Shown: positions 48,641 to 60,231 of the stretch, in pieces | How the letters are laid out: each line of letters begins with the position of its first letter | Numbering within the stretch: position 1 is the first letter of the stretch | Assembly (NCBI RefSeq): GCF_026262505.1 | Contig: NC_067203.1 | Location: forward strand, 21,371,411-21,435,410 | DNA: 64,000 bases | Direction: 5' to 3' | Origin: Trichomonas vaginalis G3 | Taxonomy: Eukaryota > Parabasalia > Trichomonadida > Trichomonadidae | The notes under the pieces: generated by a model | The model's input: the letters and a program-made list of their open reading frames with translations, nothing else | Databases searched by the model: none | Told to the model about the DNA's origin: nothing | Made by a program: the position numbers and the translations under genes

Positions 48641-49611
48641 CAACCTCAAAAGTTTTTGTTTTCATTTTGAAAGGGACCGTTAAGTATGAAAAATGTATAA
48701 ATAGGAATCATGTTTAGATTTGGATTATACAATTTTGGTGATTTTATAAATTGTAAGGAATACAAATTTAAAAATAGAAATCTACCTTTTTATAAAATAT
48801 AAGGTGAAATGCGATTAAAATTAATTCTGAATATACGTAGTACTCAAAAAGTAACCTATTCAATTTCTAGTCATTAAAATGAATGATTAATTTGCTTAGA
48901 TATCTGCCGATCATATTTTGCACATCAATTTTTAATTTCTTTTCCAAAATTGATATCGTGTAGTAAATAATATATTCTGTTGTGCAATTTATATTTCTAC
49001 AAATTATGATTCGATCTTTCAAAAAGTGTTTGAAATACGTTCTCAATCAAATAACCAAACTGAAATGTGTTTTCAAATTTAAAGCTCTCATATAACTTTT
49101 AATAATTCGAACTACAACTCCCAACTTAAAATAACTATTAAAATTCTTCCATAAAAAAGCACGGTAACGATCTTAAAAATGAATTCCTGTTTTCGACTGT
49201 TTTATTAAACTATTATTAATTAAATTGCAAACTTGATTGTCGGAGGATCAAACTTTTAAAGCATTTGAGATACCATTACATGTTTATCAATTCAATTAAT
49301 TCAAAACTTAGTTCTTAAATCTTCAAATAGAATTTTGACGGCTTTACAGCTTTCAAATTATTATTTAATATCATTATTTCATTTAATTTATTATATATAT
49401 TTATTTGGGAACCTAGCTTTATCAAAACCCCTGTTATTCAATTTTGATTCAAACTGATTTCTTTCAAATTAATTTATAATGTATCACAAATAAACTATAT
49501 CTTATATATTTACTATATTTTATATTTTTACATTTATCGTTGACTTATCAATTTGAGACGCCTTTGTGTTATATTTTTTTTCTGAAAAAAAAACGAATTT
49601 CAAATTTTTGC
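48641..49611. other. Host intergenic DNA, no gene seen
   Basis: AT-rich spacer between the host repeat and the Myb gene. The last 20 bases before the Myb start (ATTTCAAATTTTTGC) could hold an initiator-like TCA element, as trichomonad 5' leaders are short, but the match to the consensus is weak. Confidence 0.5.
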
Positions 49612-50466
49612 ATGAGGAGTTCATCCTTATCATCCGTTTTTGATCCTTTAGTCGAAGCGACAATCAATAAAATTAAAAGTTCCGTAGTTGACTTAGATCC
49701 AAACATTAACTTTAGCCAAATACGTAGATATATCTCAATGATTATCCAAAATCCTAATAAGTTCAATGCTATTTCGCAAGATATCAATGCTATTGTTAAA
49801 TGTGAAAGTTCAATGGAATTTCTAAATGATGTTCTAGCAACTGAAAAACGTGCAGCCCCTCCTCCCCCTGATGAAGAAGAGCCAAAAGAATCATCGAGAA
49901 GAAAAACACGTTCTTGGACCACAAACGAAGATTACCGTCTAATTATGGGTGTTCATCTCTGTGGCGAAAATTGGAATGATGTTGCCGAGTTTGTCGGAGG
50001 CGGAAGAACTCGTAGCCAATGTAGTCAAAGATGGTATAGAGTAATTGATCCGCGTATCACTAAAGAACATTGGACACCTGAGGAAGAAAAGAAATTATTA
50101 GATTTAGTTCAAAAATATGGCGAAAAATCATGGATAAAGGTTGCAGCTGAAATGGTTGGAAGAAGTGATGTACAATGTAGATATAAATATCGTAAGATGC
50201 AAAAGGCGCATGATGGTACACCAACTAATTCTGATAATGACTTCAAACCAGCACCAGCGCCAAAAGTTCAACCTGTAACTCAAGTTACACCAATAATGCC
50301 TATAATTAATCAGCCAGTGTTTACATCTCCTGAGCCCTTATTTTACTCCCATAATACAACTTCTACACCAAGCACAAATGCATTTCTGGAAATTCCTCTT
50401 TCACTTGACGGTGAGAAAGGATTATTTACATCATCTAGTATTTTCAACTCCAGTATATTTAATTGA
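49612..50466 (+). CDS. Two-repeat Myb-like DNA-binding protein
   Basis: 284 residues from the ATG at 49612 (MRSSSLSSVFDPLVEATINK). The frame opens at 49540, but the first 24 codons are a low-quality hydrophobic stretch and trichomonad leaders are very short. After an N-terminal helical region and a Pro/Glu linker, two SANT/Myb repeats follow: RSWTTNEDYRLIMGVHLCGE...CSQRWYRVI (about 108-155) and EHWTPEEEKKLLDLVQKYGE...CRYKYRKM (about 160-208). Trp positions and helix-turn-helix spacing fit R2R3-type Myb proteins. The C-terminus is Pro/Thr/Ser-rich and may activate transcription. Host gene, nuclear; no introns. Parabasalids have very many such genes. Confidence 0.9.
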   Translation: MRSSSLSSVFDPLVEATINKIKSSVVDLDPNINFSQIRRYISMIIQNPNKFNAISQDINAIVKCESSMEFLNDVLATEKRAAPPPPDEEEPKESSRRKTRSWTTNEDYRLIMGVHLCGENWNDVAEFVGGGRTRSQCSQRWYRVIDPRITKEHWTPEEEKKLLDLVQKYGEKSWIKVAAEMVGRSDVQCRYKYRKMQKAHDGTPTNSDNDFKPAPAPKVQPVTQVTPIMPIINQPVFTSPEPLFYSHNTTSTPSTNAFLEIPLSLDGEKGLFTSSSIFNSSIFN

Positions 50467-51055
50467 TCAATTGATTATTGTATAGAAAATATTATTTTAT
50501 GAATCAAATAAAGAAAATTAATGTTATTGTATTAATTATTAAATTCACTAAGCATTTAATTTCAGTATTTAGCGTTGAATAAAAATCTTTCCAAAAAAAA
50601 ACTGAAACAGTTCAAATATAATCATTATTTTAAATGTATCAAGAAATTGGAGAATAGGTTTTCGTCTAATCGCAGATTAGATCAATATATCTGATTTCGG
50701 AGATAAATTAGATGTAAATTGCAATTTAGAAGCATTTACAGACTAAGTGGAACATGTAGTTTAAATTTGTGCATTTCATTGATTAATATTGATGTTATTT
50801 GAATAGCTATTATTTTATCTGTAAATTTAATTATACATTATGAGCTCTTTTGGAAAATATAATTGGAATGATGATATTATTCATTATAAGAACTGATTAT
50901 TAATTTTATAACTTTTCTGATGTTGCATGAGAGACTCTACGCATTGAGCATTTTGTATAAATATGCACATCGTGTATTTTAATATGTTAACCTTCACGAA
51001 TTAAATTACAAAAAATTATATCTGTAAATCGAAGCAGGTTAATACTAACATATAT
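50467..51055. other. Host intergenic DNA, no gene seen
   Basis: AT-rich 3' flank of the Myb gene. Nothing beyond simple A/T runs was seen. Confidence 0.6.
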
Positions 51056-51965
51056 TAAGAGTTTCGTTTTGCTAAAATTGTCACTTTTATAGCATATTTG
51101 TTTTTGGATGTTTTGCGAAACCAAAAAAAAACTATGATATACAATGTGTGTGTAAAGAAAATACTTTATTTACTAGTTAAAAAATCATTTGGTATTGATC
51201 AAGTTATTTTTTCTGGATAAGATATTATATGGATAATTGGATATAAAATACAATTATATAATCTTGTACCTGGTTTAATTAAGCTAATTGTCATCAGAAA
51301 CTTGTAATTTTTATGAATTTCAGATTTTCTTTTCATTACTGCTTTTCTTAATAGGTCAAGTTCTTATTTACGTTATAAAGTATGATATTTACAAATATCA
51401 AGTTATCATGTTTTTTGAGAAATTATGAGAAACAAACAAAAATGAAAAAGATAGGAATAGCAATGAAGAGTGATGTGGGTATAGAAAATGTAAGAGATAT
51501 GAATGCAAAGCAATCAGTATTTAGGATATTGACCATAGATTTCGAAAAAAAAATGCTGCATATTGAGCGAAAACTATGATTATATTATAAGGCTGTCATT
51601 TAAAGCATAATGAAACTATTCCCTTTTCATTTTAATCGAATAAGATAGTAAAGATTTTTGAATTAGCTAGAAACTGATGAGATGTTTTCACAAATCAGAT
51701 TTTTAATCTCTATAATGCATAATTCACTCAATATCTCAATTTTGATATTGCGAGATATTTTTGCTATTGGTTTCGCAATTTTGACACAATAGCAAGAGGG
51801 TTCTATAAGCATTATTATCAACGTAGAATCTGAATATCATATCAGAAAATGTCGCAAATCTGACATTTACCCGACCAAATAGCAAAAATAATTGAATACT
51901 TTTCGCAAAAACTTTAAAAATCGATAAAAATATGAAATATAGATATTAAAGAGACTTTTTATATA

Positions 51966-51970
<5 letters not shown>
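51056..51970. mobile_element. Host MULE-like non-autonomous repeat, copy 2, with the empty element 2 site
   Basis: Begins TAAGAGTTTCGTTTTGC like copy 1. The stretch ACTATGATATACAATG at 51131-51146 is the uninterrupted form of the junctions 24475-24484 and 47659-47670, so it serves as the empty site of element 2. The repeat breaks off at TATAATATT (51970), where element 3 begins; the matching place in copy 1 is about 48487-48495. Confidence 0.8.
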
Positions 51971-52004
<34 letters not shown>

Positions 52005-52058
52005 TAGTGGGGCTTCCAGGCACTTCGTGCCTTCTAGCCCTGAAGATGTTTAGTATAA
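51971..52058 (+). repeat. Left terminal inverted repeat of element 3
   Basis: A-tract of about 32 bases, then GGTAGTGGGGCTTCCAGGCA and onward, matching the element 2 repeat with one or two changes (CTTCTAGCCCTG for CTCTAGCCCCG). Similarity with the element 2 left end continues to about 52095. Confidence 0.95.
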
Positions 52059-53023
52059 ATGAAGTTTTTATTCGGAAAATTGTTAGTCTTCTTGGTCGAA
52101 AACATTATATAATGTTTCACTTTTCACAAATTATATATGTTTTCATGTTTTGTCAAGACTTCTTCTTCGTAAATGTTTTGTCAAGACTTCTTCTTCGTAA
52201 ATGTTTTGTTGAGACTTCTTCATCGTCAATGAGTGTAAATCAGACAAAAATATATTTTAGGGTAGAAGGTTAGATATAACCTCTTTTCTAACCTCCTTTC
52301 TACCCTCTTGAATTTGTCAAGACTTCTTCGTAAATGTTTTGTCAAGACTTCTTCGTAAATGTTTTGTCAAGACTTCTTCTTCGTAAATGTTTTGTCAAGA
52401 CTTCTTCTTCGTAAATGTTTTGTCAAGACTTCTTCTTCGTAAATGTTTTGTCAAGACTTCTTCTTCGTAAATGTTTTGTCAAGACTTCTTCTTCGTAAAT
52501 GTTTTGTTGAGACTTCTTCATCGTAAATGAGTGTAAATCAGACAAAATATATTTTAGGGTAGAAGGTTAGATATAACCTCTTTTCTAACCTCTTTTCTAC
52601 CCTCTTGAATTTTCATGAAATTTACACCAAAAATATATTTTAGGGTAGAAGGTTAGATATAACCTCTTTTCTAACCTCTTTTCTACCCTCTTGAATTTTC
52701 ATGAAATTTACACCAAAAATATACTACTAGGGTCATTTACGAAGAAATCTCAACAAAGTCTTTACGATGAAGTCTTGACAAAGTCTTTACGAAGAAGTCT
52801 CAACAAAGTCTTTACGAAGAAGTCTTAACAAAGTCTTTACGAAGAAATTCATGAAAATTCAAGAGGGTAGAAAAGAGGTTAGAAAAGAGGTTATATCTAA
52901 CCTTCTACCCTAAAATATATTTTTGGGTCATTTACACTCATTTACGAAGAAATCTCAACAAAGTCTTTACGAAGAAGTCACAATAAAACATCTGTCAAAA
53001 ACCGCTTTTTAACTTCACTTAAA
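52059..53023. repeat. Element 3 leader: tandem repeats and hairpins in both orientations
   Basis: 52150-52540 holds about ten copies of GTCAAGACTTCTTC(TTC)GTAAATGTTTT at 25- or 28-bp spacing. 52540-52720 holds copies of the GGGTAGAAGGTTAGATATAACC hairpin. 52740-52985 holds the same short repeat inverted (ACGAAGAAGTCTCAACAAAGTCTTT). No gene except the short -NVFDQED tail remnant (minus, 52083-52115). It is a candidate control or replication region. Confidence 0.8.
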
Positions 53024-54445
53024 ATGCCACGTAAGCTACGTAAGAATATACGTAAGAGGAAGAGAGCATTGAAACATCCAATAGTAAAACTGACACCACA
53101 ACAACAGTTGCAACAACAAATGCTGAATGACCCCACTATGTTGCAACAAATGTCAAGCAATCCTATGCTTTTAAACCGAGTCATTGGTGCACAGAGTGGA
53201 GGTTTAAGAGCGGCACTTTTAGCGAAAATGGCAGGCTATGGTGGAGCTGCAGACGGAACAGCTTATAACCCTCAAAGTCAAATGAATTTGAGTTCACTCA
53301 AAAATCAAATAACAGATGTCAAAAAGTCAAACATAGACATACAGAAACAAATAAGTGAAAACGAAAAGAAACTAGAATATGACAGACACACAAAGAAACT
53401 CAATGAGTTAAACGTAGAGAAAAAGAAGAAAGAAGAACAACTGAAAGAACTAAGTACAGAGGAATATGCGAAAAAAGTGTCAGAAAAAGCAGCAGAAGTA
53501 GCAAAAATGGAACAAGATGTCATAAATTTGAAAAACCATACTACTCAATATAAAATACTGAAAGATGAAGAGATAAAACAAAAAGCCCTGAAGACATATA
53601 TGGATAGCGATGAGTATAAAAAAGAAGTTGAAGCAAATGTAAAGGCAGAAAAACTTTTACAGTTGCAAAACCAAACCGTACAGTATGAAAACTTAGCACA
53701 AGAAAGTAAAAATAACGACGCGGCTATGCAAAAGGCAATGAAAAAGCGCAGAATATATAAAAGCTAACAATGACTGGTTAGATGCCCAAGCCAACGCTAA
53801 AGCAGCCCAACTCATAGGGTCAATAAGGACAAAAATACAAGCGGATGAAGATGGTTCAAATGAAGCTTTAACAAATGCTGACTTTAAGAACGCTTTCGAA
53901 GCTCTTCATAGTAAGGTGAAACAAGTGAACGACTTCTCATCTGGAAAGAAACTGAAGTCTGAAGGTTTCGACAAAGAGTTAAAAGAAGTAGCACAAAATA
54001 TGACGAAAATAACAGATGCAGCAACGAGACAGGCAGTTCAAAGTGCCTATGACGCCGTTAGAGCAAACTGTTGTGAAAAGTCAAGAAAAAGAGTTACAAC
54101 AGACCAAAACAGACCTAGTAAATGCTTTCTTAAAAACGAAAAGTCAGGTAGGACATTACGCTGCAGATGGAACATATGTGCCAGCTGGTGGAACTTATAT
54201 ACCACCAAACCCTCCAAGAGAAGCACCTGCACCAGGACTACCTAAAACATTTACATCGTCACATGGACACAGACACAGGCATGCACAAAACCAACACAAA
54301 CCACCTCCACAACCAGCACCACAACCAACAGTTCAAAACACTGCAAGCAACCAACAACAAAAAACAGTTCAAAACCTGCACAACAAAACCACAAACAGAG
54401 CAAGGACATAAAAGAAGTAGAGAACAAGGAAACCAAAATTCTTAA
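53024..54445 (+). pseudogene. Basic coiled-coil protein P1 of element 3, frameshifted
   Basis: The first 247 codons are intact, longer than in element 2, and give the clearest view of the protein: basic arm (MPRKLRKNIRKRKRALKHPI), Gln/Met-rich and Gly/Ala segments, then a long coiled coil (KKEEQLKELSTEEYAKKVSE). A shift near 53745 leads into EYIKANNDWLDAQANAKAAQ, FKNAFEALHSKVKQVNDFSS and, after another shift near 54060, the Pro/His/Gln-rich end to 54445. Equivalent to 45938-47374. Confidence 0.6.
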
Positions 54446-54447
54446 AA

Positions 54448-56224
54448 ATGCTTAAAGAAGAGTGTGGTTACCCAGATACTGTTGACTTTAGTGACAGATA
54501 TAAAGAAGCTATTGAAAGTTCAAGGATGGAAATACTGACCCGAACCTATTTAGCTTTATGGCTCAGCACCAAAACGGGATATAATCTCAAACCTGGAAAA
54601 TACAAGCTCGCTAAGGATATGATTTAATAGCATATCATCCAAATGACATGATGAATTTACTCCGAGATATTTGATGTCAGAGCTAAATGACAATTCAACT
54701 TTCGTCATGAAACGCGTAAAAATAGAGACGGAACGAAAGAACAAAAGCTTATGAATGCGGATGACGTAGATAGGGAACTTGTTGAAAACGGTCTCGGAAT
54801 ATATGAAATGCCAGCAGATGAGGTACAAGAAACTCCACAGGAAGAAGTTCAGATACAAACCAGACATGGAAGAAATAGTTCAGCAACAACAGCTAGAAGA
54901 GCCTGAAGGAAACGAACAAGTCCTCCTTTGGAAACTAACTTCACAGAACTAGATGAAGATTTGGAACAGCCGAAAAATCTTGACCCTCAACAAGAGTATG
55001 AGGTGAATATGGAATATTTCCAAGAGTCTAAGAAAGATTCGGCTGACATAGTAGAAGAATATCGAAAAATGTTTGCCGACATACAAAAGACTCCAACACC
55101 AGATGAAAATATCCAGCATAGAATGGAAGAACTGAAAAAAATGTACACAAATACAACAACCCTTTTTACTTACGAGCATTTAACGTTCAATCTTCGGATG
55201 AACTCGGTGAAGATAAAAGGTTAAATTTCAAGAAAAATATAGAAATGAAACATTGTTTAAAGTTCATTCAGAACCTAACCAAGATGGAAACAAACCTACT
55301 TTTGTTTCTGCAGACGATGGAACTACAATGAGATGGGGTCATAAAGCTAACCCGGATAGGTGGTTCATAAACTTACAACCACAATTCCAAGAAGTTGTAG
55401 ACGCAATGGAAGTCAATGGTGAACCAGATATAGCTGGTATTTTAAGCGCGGCTTTAATGCCATTGAAAGATATGAAAGATGCAGATATTTTGGACCAGTA
55501 TGAAATGAACATGGCTGATGGAAATATAAACACCTGACGTTCTAGAACATTTATCTCAAAGAACTACACAGAACCATAGAGATGGTATATTTGGTGAAGA
55601 GTTTAGAAAGAAAGTTAGGGCGAGAGAAGGAAGAACCTATTGTACATGACCTTGCAAACGAAAGTTTACAAAATGTCATAAAAACTTACTTTGCAGACGA
55701 TGAATCGAGAAGGGATGAATATTTAAGAAAACTCAAATGGACAGTACCAAATGAAATGTTAGTATTGAAAAACATGTTCCTTGACAAAATAAAACCAACT
55801 ACAGAAATAAACGACGCAAGACTGAAAGATTGGGTAAAAGCTTTCCCATTCACAAAAGATATAGTTGGTAACATGGAAAGAAAACCAGAATGGCTACAAA
55901 AACATATATTTGGAAACGAGCTATTCCATATGGACAGGCACTGTTTGAAGAGCTTGAACCAGAAACTCAGGAAAGAGTCATGCAAACAATACGCGAAGAC
56001 TCAAATACAGACTATGACAAACTCTTTCTAGGATATAGGTTACCTGAGATGGGCGACCAGAGCAAAAGGCAAAAAGGACATGGGAAATTTGCAACATACT
56101 AGATGAACATAATGCAAAGATGCAACAACTTCAAGCAGAGGGCAATGAAGGAAAAAGAAGAGTTAAAAACTCAGTCAGGAAGAAAGTAAAGCTTGGTCCA
56201 CGTGGGTTCTATTATGACATATAA
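54448..56224 (+). pseudogene. Large structural or scaffold protein P2 of element 3, many frameshifts
   Basis: Starts MLKEECGYPDTVDFSDRYKE and follows the element 2 P2 order: YFQESKKDSADIVEEYRKMF, MRWGHKANPDRWFINLQPQF, WTVPNEMLVLKNMFLDKIKP, MERKPEWLQKHIFGNE, then FEELEPETQERVMQTIRED in another frame, ending FYYDI. At least six shifts and a deletion of the Lys/Ser-rich segment near 56130. Equivalent to 44042-45935. Confidence 0.55.
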
Positions 56225-56256
56225 ATCCAACTATTCTATATTTTTACTCATATGAA

Positions 56257-57859
56257 ATGTACGCCGCTCAGAATATAACGCCAACAGTTTTGGATGCCAT
56301 GAATGGAAATGTTTCCGAATGGTATAACGAATGCGACAATGCATTAGAAGGTCAGAAATAGTTCCTGGAACTTACGAATATACAACTGCTGTTTCTTATG
56401 GAAACGTAGGTGAGTTTGGAGAAGGTTTTCAACAACAGTAGATATTGCTTGCGACAGGTTTCATATAATTTCTATTGACAACTCTTTCTTATACGTGGAA
56501 CAAGACATTGAAATAAAACCTTCTGCCAAGTTGTCTGACAAGAAAGGTTGCAATGGAATTTTCTATGTCGGATACCAATATGCTCCAGAAGTTTTCATGG
56601 GATATAAGATATATTCTAACTCTGACTTAGTTCAAACAGTAACATGGGCAAACTATGAATGGTTCGCTTTGAGAAACTCAGTACAACCACAAGCTAGAGA
56701 ACAAACAGACCAGTATGCAACTATTGAGAAAATAAGAAGACTTGACCCTAACGTTCCAGGAGTTTATGTTAACCTTTCTGGACAAACTGCAGCAGCAGTA
56801 ACCAAAGTAAAATTGAAACTTAGAGTTCCTTTGTCATCTTTCCTCATCTTCAGGTTTTTAAGATACTTGCCAAACTGGGCAGGAAAAATTTCTATCGAAC
56901 TTACTCCAAGCAAAAATAACTTAGTCATTGCACCAACACAAGACCCATTCACTCTTACAGAAGTAGTGGGAACAAATAAAATGTCATTCGCCGACTTTTG
57001 CAAAAAAAAAGTTGACTTAGACTTTGGTTTCTCAAACCTCAACACTGAAGTAAACTATTATTTCAATGCTGCTGGAGATGCTTGGGACCCAGTTAAGTTC
57101 ACATGCGAAAAGTTTGAATGCAAGAGAATAGAAAGCAGACTTGCAGTCTATATGTTGGACCCAGATATTTCAAATGCTTTAGCTGCCAAATATATTGCAG
57201 TTCCACTTATGTTCCCTATACACCAAATATCTGTCAAAGACTTTGCAGGTGAAGTTGGAAACCAAAGTGCTGACCCAGGTGCAAGAACAGATATTGCTTT
57301 AACAACTGCAATGAAACATGCAGATACTATGTTTGTTCTTTCAGACGAACTATAAATGACTATTCTTGCTTCTACAACCCTGGTATTAAATATCATATAA
57401 ACATAGATGGCAAATATTATCCAAGAGAAGAATATTCTACAGTTGAGGATATGAGTCATACAACTTGACATTAGATGCTATGAACTTTAACAACAACTTC
57501 ACAACAACCATTAACCCTGAAATGCAAAGTTCTATTATGCCATATGTGAAAGTATGACCCATACAGGAGCTCAAAACACTCAATATACAAATGGAGACCG
57601 TTTCAAACTTTTGGCTTGGCATTCCATTTGCTGACTCAGAAGACTTTATGGGTGGTATTTCAACTGTTGGTACAGTTCAAATACAATATACTGGTGACAG
57701 AGACGGTCCAATGAATTGAAAGCAAAGAAGTTTACAAAACCAATAGCACTTTTCACGGAAGATGCTCTTTTGAAGATTCGTTCGATGAAACCTGCTGGGG
57801 CTCCTCAGATTGGCATAACGACAGCTTCCATCGAGCAGATTTTGGCAGCAGGTCAGTAA
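56257..57859 (+). pseudogene. Candidate major capsid protein of element 3, frameshifted
   Basis: Same start as in element 2 (MYAAQNITPTVLDAMNGNVS), preceded by TATATTTTTACTCATATGAA. Shifts occur near 56345, 56430, 57345 and 57450-57710; the middle 286 codons are continuous and about 95% like element 2 by eye, with a variable patch (SGQTAAAVTKV for SGSDGTAATKV; TEVVGTNKMSFADFCKKK for VAGTGGAKFCDFCKDK). Not functional as assembled. Confidence 0.65.
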
Positions 57860-58172
57860 GTTGTTCTTGAACTGACTTCTCTCCGTCAAATATTGACAGT
57901 ACGCCAGTTTTGACATAAAATTTGTATTATAAACTTTCCTTTAGAAATATCTGTAAGTTTTGAAGTTATATTTTTGTCAACGTCAAGAACTTTCACCATT
58001 TCAGTTATACCAACTTTCTTTGCTTTATGAAAATATTTTGGTTCAGCAAAGACTGCTATTCTATAACATTTACCATTGTTGTATAAAGAACTATTCTGTC
58101 AATTATTGTATTGTTTGTGTGTGTAAACTTTTTTTTGCTTCAATTCGAAGAGATACTCAAATACGTCCACTT
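57753..58172 (-). pseudogene. Broken copy of the 42123 gene, start codon lost
   Basis: Counterpart of 42123-42542, convergent with the capsid gene. The start reads AAAAAGTGGACG instead of AAAAAGATGGACG, one base lost, and further single-base changes break the frame near 57915 and 58090. The antisense overlap with the capsid 3' end is preserved. Confidence 0.6.
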
Positions 58173-58187
58173 TTTATTCTAAGTAAA

Positions 58188-58766
58188 ATGTCATTTCCGA
58201 AAAATAGAAGCGTAAGTGTTTCAAAAGGTTTAATGGCGGTGGCAGATGTGAAGTTAAATTCACCAACTCAAACAAACAGTCAAAGTGTTGTTGTCAATGT
58301 CAAAGAAAGAGATGTTGAAGTGGGGAAACCATACGAAGACGAAGATGTATAAACAATAGTTCCTGTAAAAGAACAACCAACATATCCTGAAGTTAGCAGA
58401 GACTTAAGTTCTGTTGCAGATATTCGAAAACGATACCAACAACTTAAAGACAAACTTAAAACTCAGGAGAAGATTTGTCAAGCTTTGGGTATAATGTTAA
58501 ACTTGGTTGAGCACAACCCTGTAAAAGTGAACTCATATGTCATCGCACCTCATGAAGTTTTGAAAGAACTATTGAAACTTTTGACAGAGGCAGATATAAA
58601 ACATCAAAGAAATAGACCCGACATTGCTTGCTGTGGTGTTTCATATAATGTCATTGACAAGATATACGTTATGAAAGGAGGTGAAACGTTGAACTTAAAA
58701 TATAGTTTCCCAGACGTCATAAAAATATTTGACGACCACAACATTTCATTAAAATTTACTTGCTAA
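58188..58766 (+). pseudogene. Coiled-coil protein, copy of 41523-42104, frameshifted
   Basis: Starts MSFPKNRSVSVSKGLMAVAD as in element 2 and runs to PYEDEDV, where GATGTATAAACAATAG replaces GATGGTATAACAATTG and stops the frame. The rest (VPVKEQPTYPEVSRDLSSVA ... GVSYNVIDKIYVMKGGETLN) is still readable in the next frame to 58766. Confidence 0.65.
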
Positions 58767-58770
58767 GTAA

Positions 58771-59559
58771 ATGGCAGAAGACATAGTGGTTTATACTATT
58801 ACGACTAAAAACCCTGAGTCATATAATTCTATAACAACAAACTTACAAAGTCCTCAAGGACGATATTGTAAACTGACCTTAAAACACGATGACGACTAAA
58901 GCCTGTTTTGCTCTTTGACACCAGAAGACTTTGTTGTTGTGAATGGTAAAAAATACTTCTTTGAAGATACTTACTCAGATATACCACCAACAGGTTTTTT
59001 GTTGACTTATTTAATACTTTAAGGACGGATGTAACATGTGCTGCAACTAGAGCAGGTTTCATTATGTTTGGATGTCCGACTGAGTTTACTATAAACGATA
59101 TGAGCTATAATACAAAACTTATATCTGGTTTTTACTACCAACAGTTTCTATAACAGGAAAAGGTGTCATACAAGGATGTCTTTCCATTGACTTTAAGTAC
59201 ACCAAATCTTATATATTGTTTCAAACTTAGGTTCAAAGATGTTATTCGAATGTATCGACAGAACTACTATGACCAAAAGATATCATGCGTATAAACACAC
59301 TTTCTCTGCTGGTTTGCCTATTGTTCATTCGAATGCAGAGTTTTCAGCTTTAGTAAACTCAAACACTTTAGCAAACATAACTTGACTTAGTTCGACGCCA
59401 AACTTTGTTCCTGTAAAAACTTTTATGTCCTATGTATTTGTCAATGACGCAGAAAGTTTCGAATTGGAAGATGCAACTGGTGAAAGTATTGTACTACAAG
59501 AACAACTTCAACAACAAATGCAACAAATGGAACAAATGCAACAACAAAGTCAAGAATAA
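58771..59559 (+). pseudogene. Penton-like protein, copy of 40478-41275, frameshifted
   Basis: Begins MAEDIVVYTITTKNPESYNS, 4 bp after the previous gene; the 76-residue gene found between them in element 2 is missing. Frame breaks near 58885, 58915, 59000, 59150 and later. The Gln-rich end (EQLQQQMQQMEQMQQQSQE-like) is kept, with the stop at 59557-59559. Confidence 0.6.
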
Positions 59560-59606
59560 AAAATAGCTCAAGAATAAAAAAAATATATTTTTTTATTTTA
59601 TTTGAA

Positions 59607-60191
59607 ATGTACGCTGAGTTTGTTGGAGAAGACCGTTGGGAAACTTGTTTGTTAGATGAGAAATATGAAATTCACTGTTGTGAGTCATTTGAAGTCAGAA
59701 ACAAAAAGACAAAAAGAGTTTTAAGCGAATGGGAGCGAAATGACGGATATGCTATGATGAGGATGGGTGGAAAAAACTATTTTAAACATATTGTCATTGC
59801 AACTCATTTTATACCGAATCCTAACAATTTACCTCTTGTAGACCACATAAACCGTATAAGAAACGACAATAGACTTGAAAATTTACGTTGGGTCACTCTT
59901 TCTGAAAACAATAAGAACAGAGGCAAATTTGGAGATATTGTATTCGAATTTGTCGACGAACTAGAAGATGAAGCAATTGAAATTACAGACTATGGCAAGC
60001 ATACGCTTGAGTTTTACTACTATAGCGAAGAACAAGACTCTTTCTACTTTTATACCGGTGTAAACTATAGAAAATTACAAGTATATTTTACTAAGGATGA
60101 CTATGCTTATGTAAACACTAGAGATACAGATGGAAAACACGTTCATATACTTCTTAACAAATTCAAGAAGCTATATGGCATACCATTTTAA
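59607..60191 (+). CDS. HNH endonuclease (NUMOD4/HNH_3 type) in place of the helicase gene
   Basis: 194 residues, intact. The centre has FKHIVIATHFIPNPNN, LPLVDHINRIRNDNRLENLR and WVTLSENNKNR, the beta-beta-alpha metal HNH motif of homing-type endonucleases (DH and N residues present). The N-terminal 50 residues resemble a NUMOD4-like start (W..C, EIHCCESFEVRNKKTKRVLS). The C-terminal 70 residues (IEITDYGKHTLEFYYYSEEQ) resemble the stand-alone element 1 gene 4124-4450. It lies exactly where element 2 has its SF3 helicase. Leader: AAATATATTTTTTTATTTTATTTGAA. Likely a selfish nuclease that cuts and spreads into related elements. Confidence 0.85.
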   Translation: MYAEFVGEDRWETCLLDEKYEIHCCESFEVRNKKTKRVLSEWERNDGYAMMRMGGKNYFKHIVIATHFIPNPNNLPLVDHINRIRNDNRLENLRWVTLSENNKNRGKFGDIVFEFVDELEDEAIEITDYGKHTLEFYYYSEEQDSFYFYTGVNYRKLQVYFTKDDYAYVNTRDTDGKHVHILLNKFKKLYGIPF

Positions 60192-60231
60192 AACGTTTTA
60201 AAAAAAAATATTTTTTTATCCGATAGAAAAG

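Noticed and set aside
49540-49611. Upstream start of the Myb gene at 49540
   Set aside because: The extra 24 codons are low in quality and not Myb-like, and short leaders are usual in this host group; ATG 49612 is preferred.
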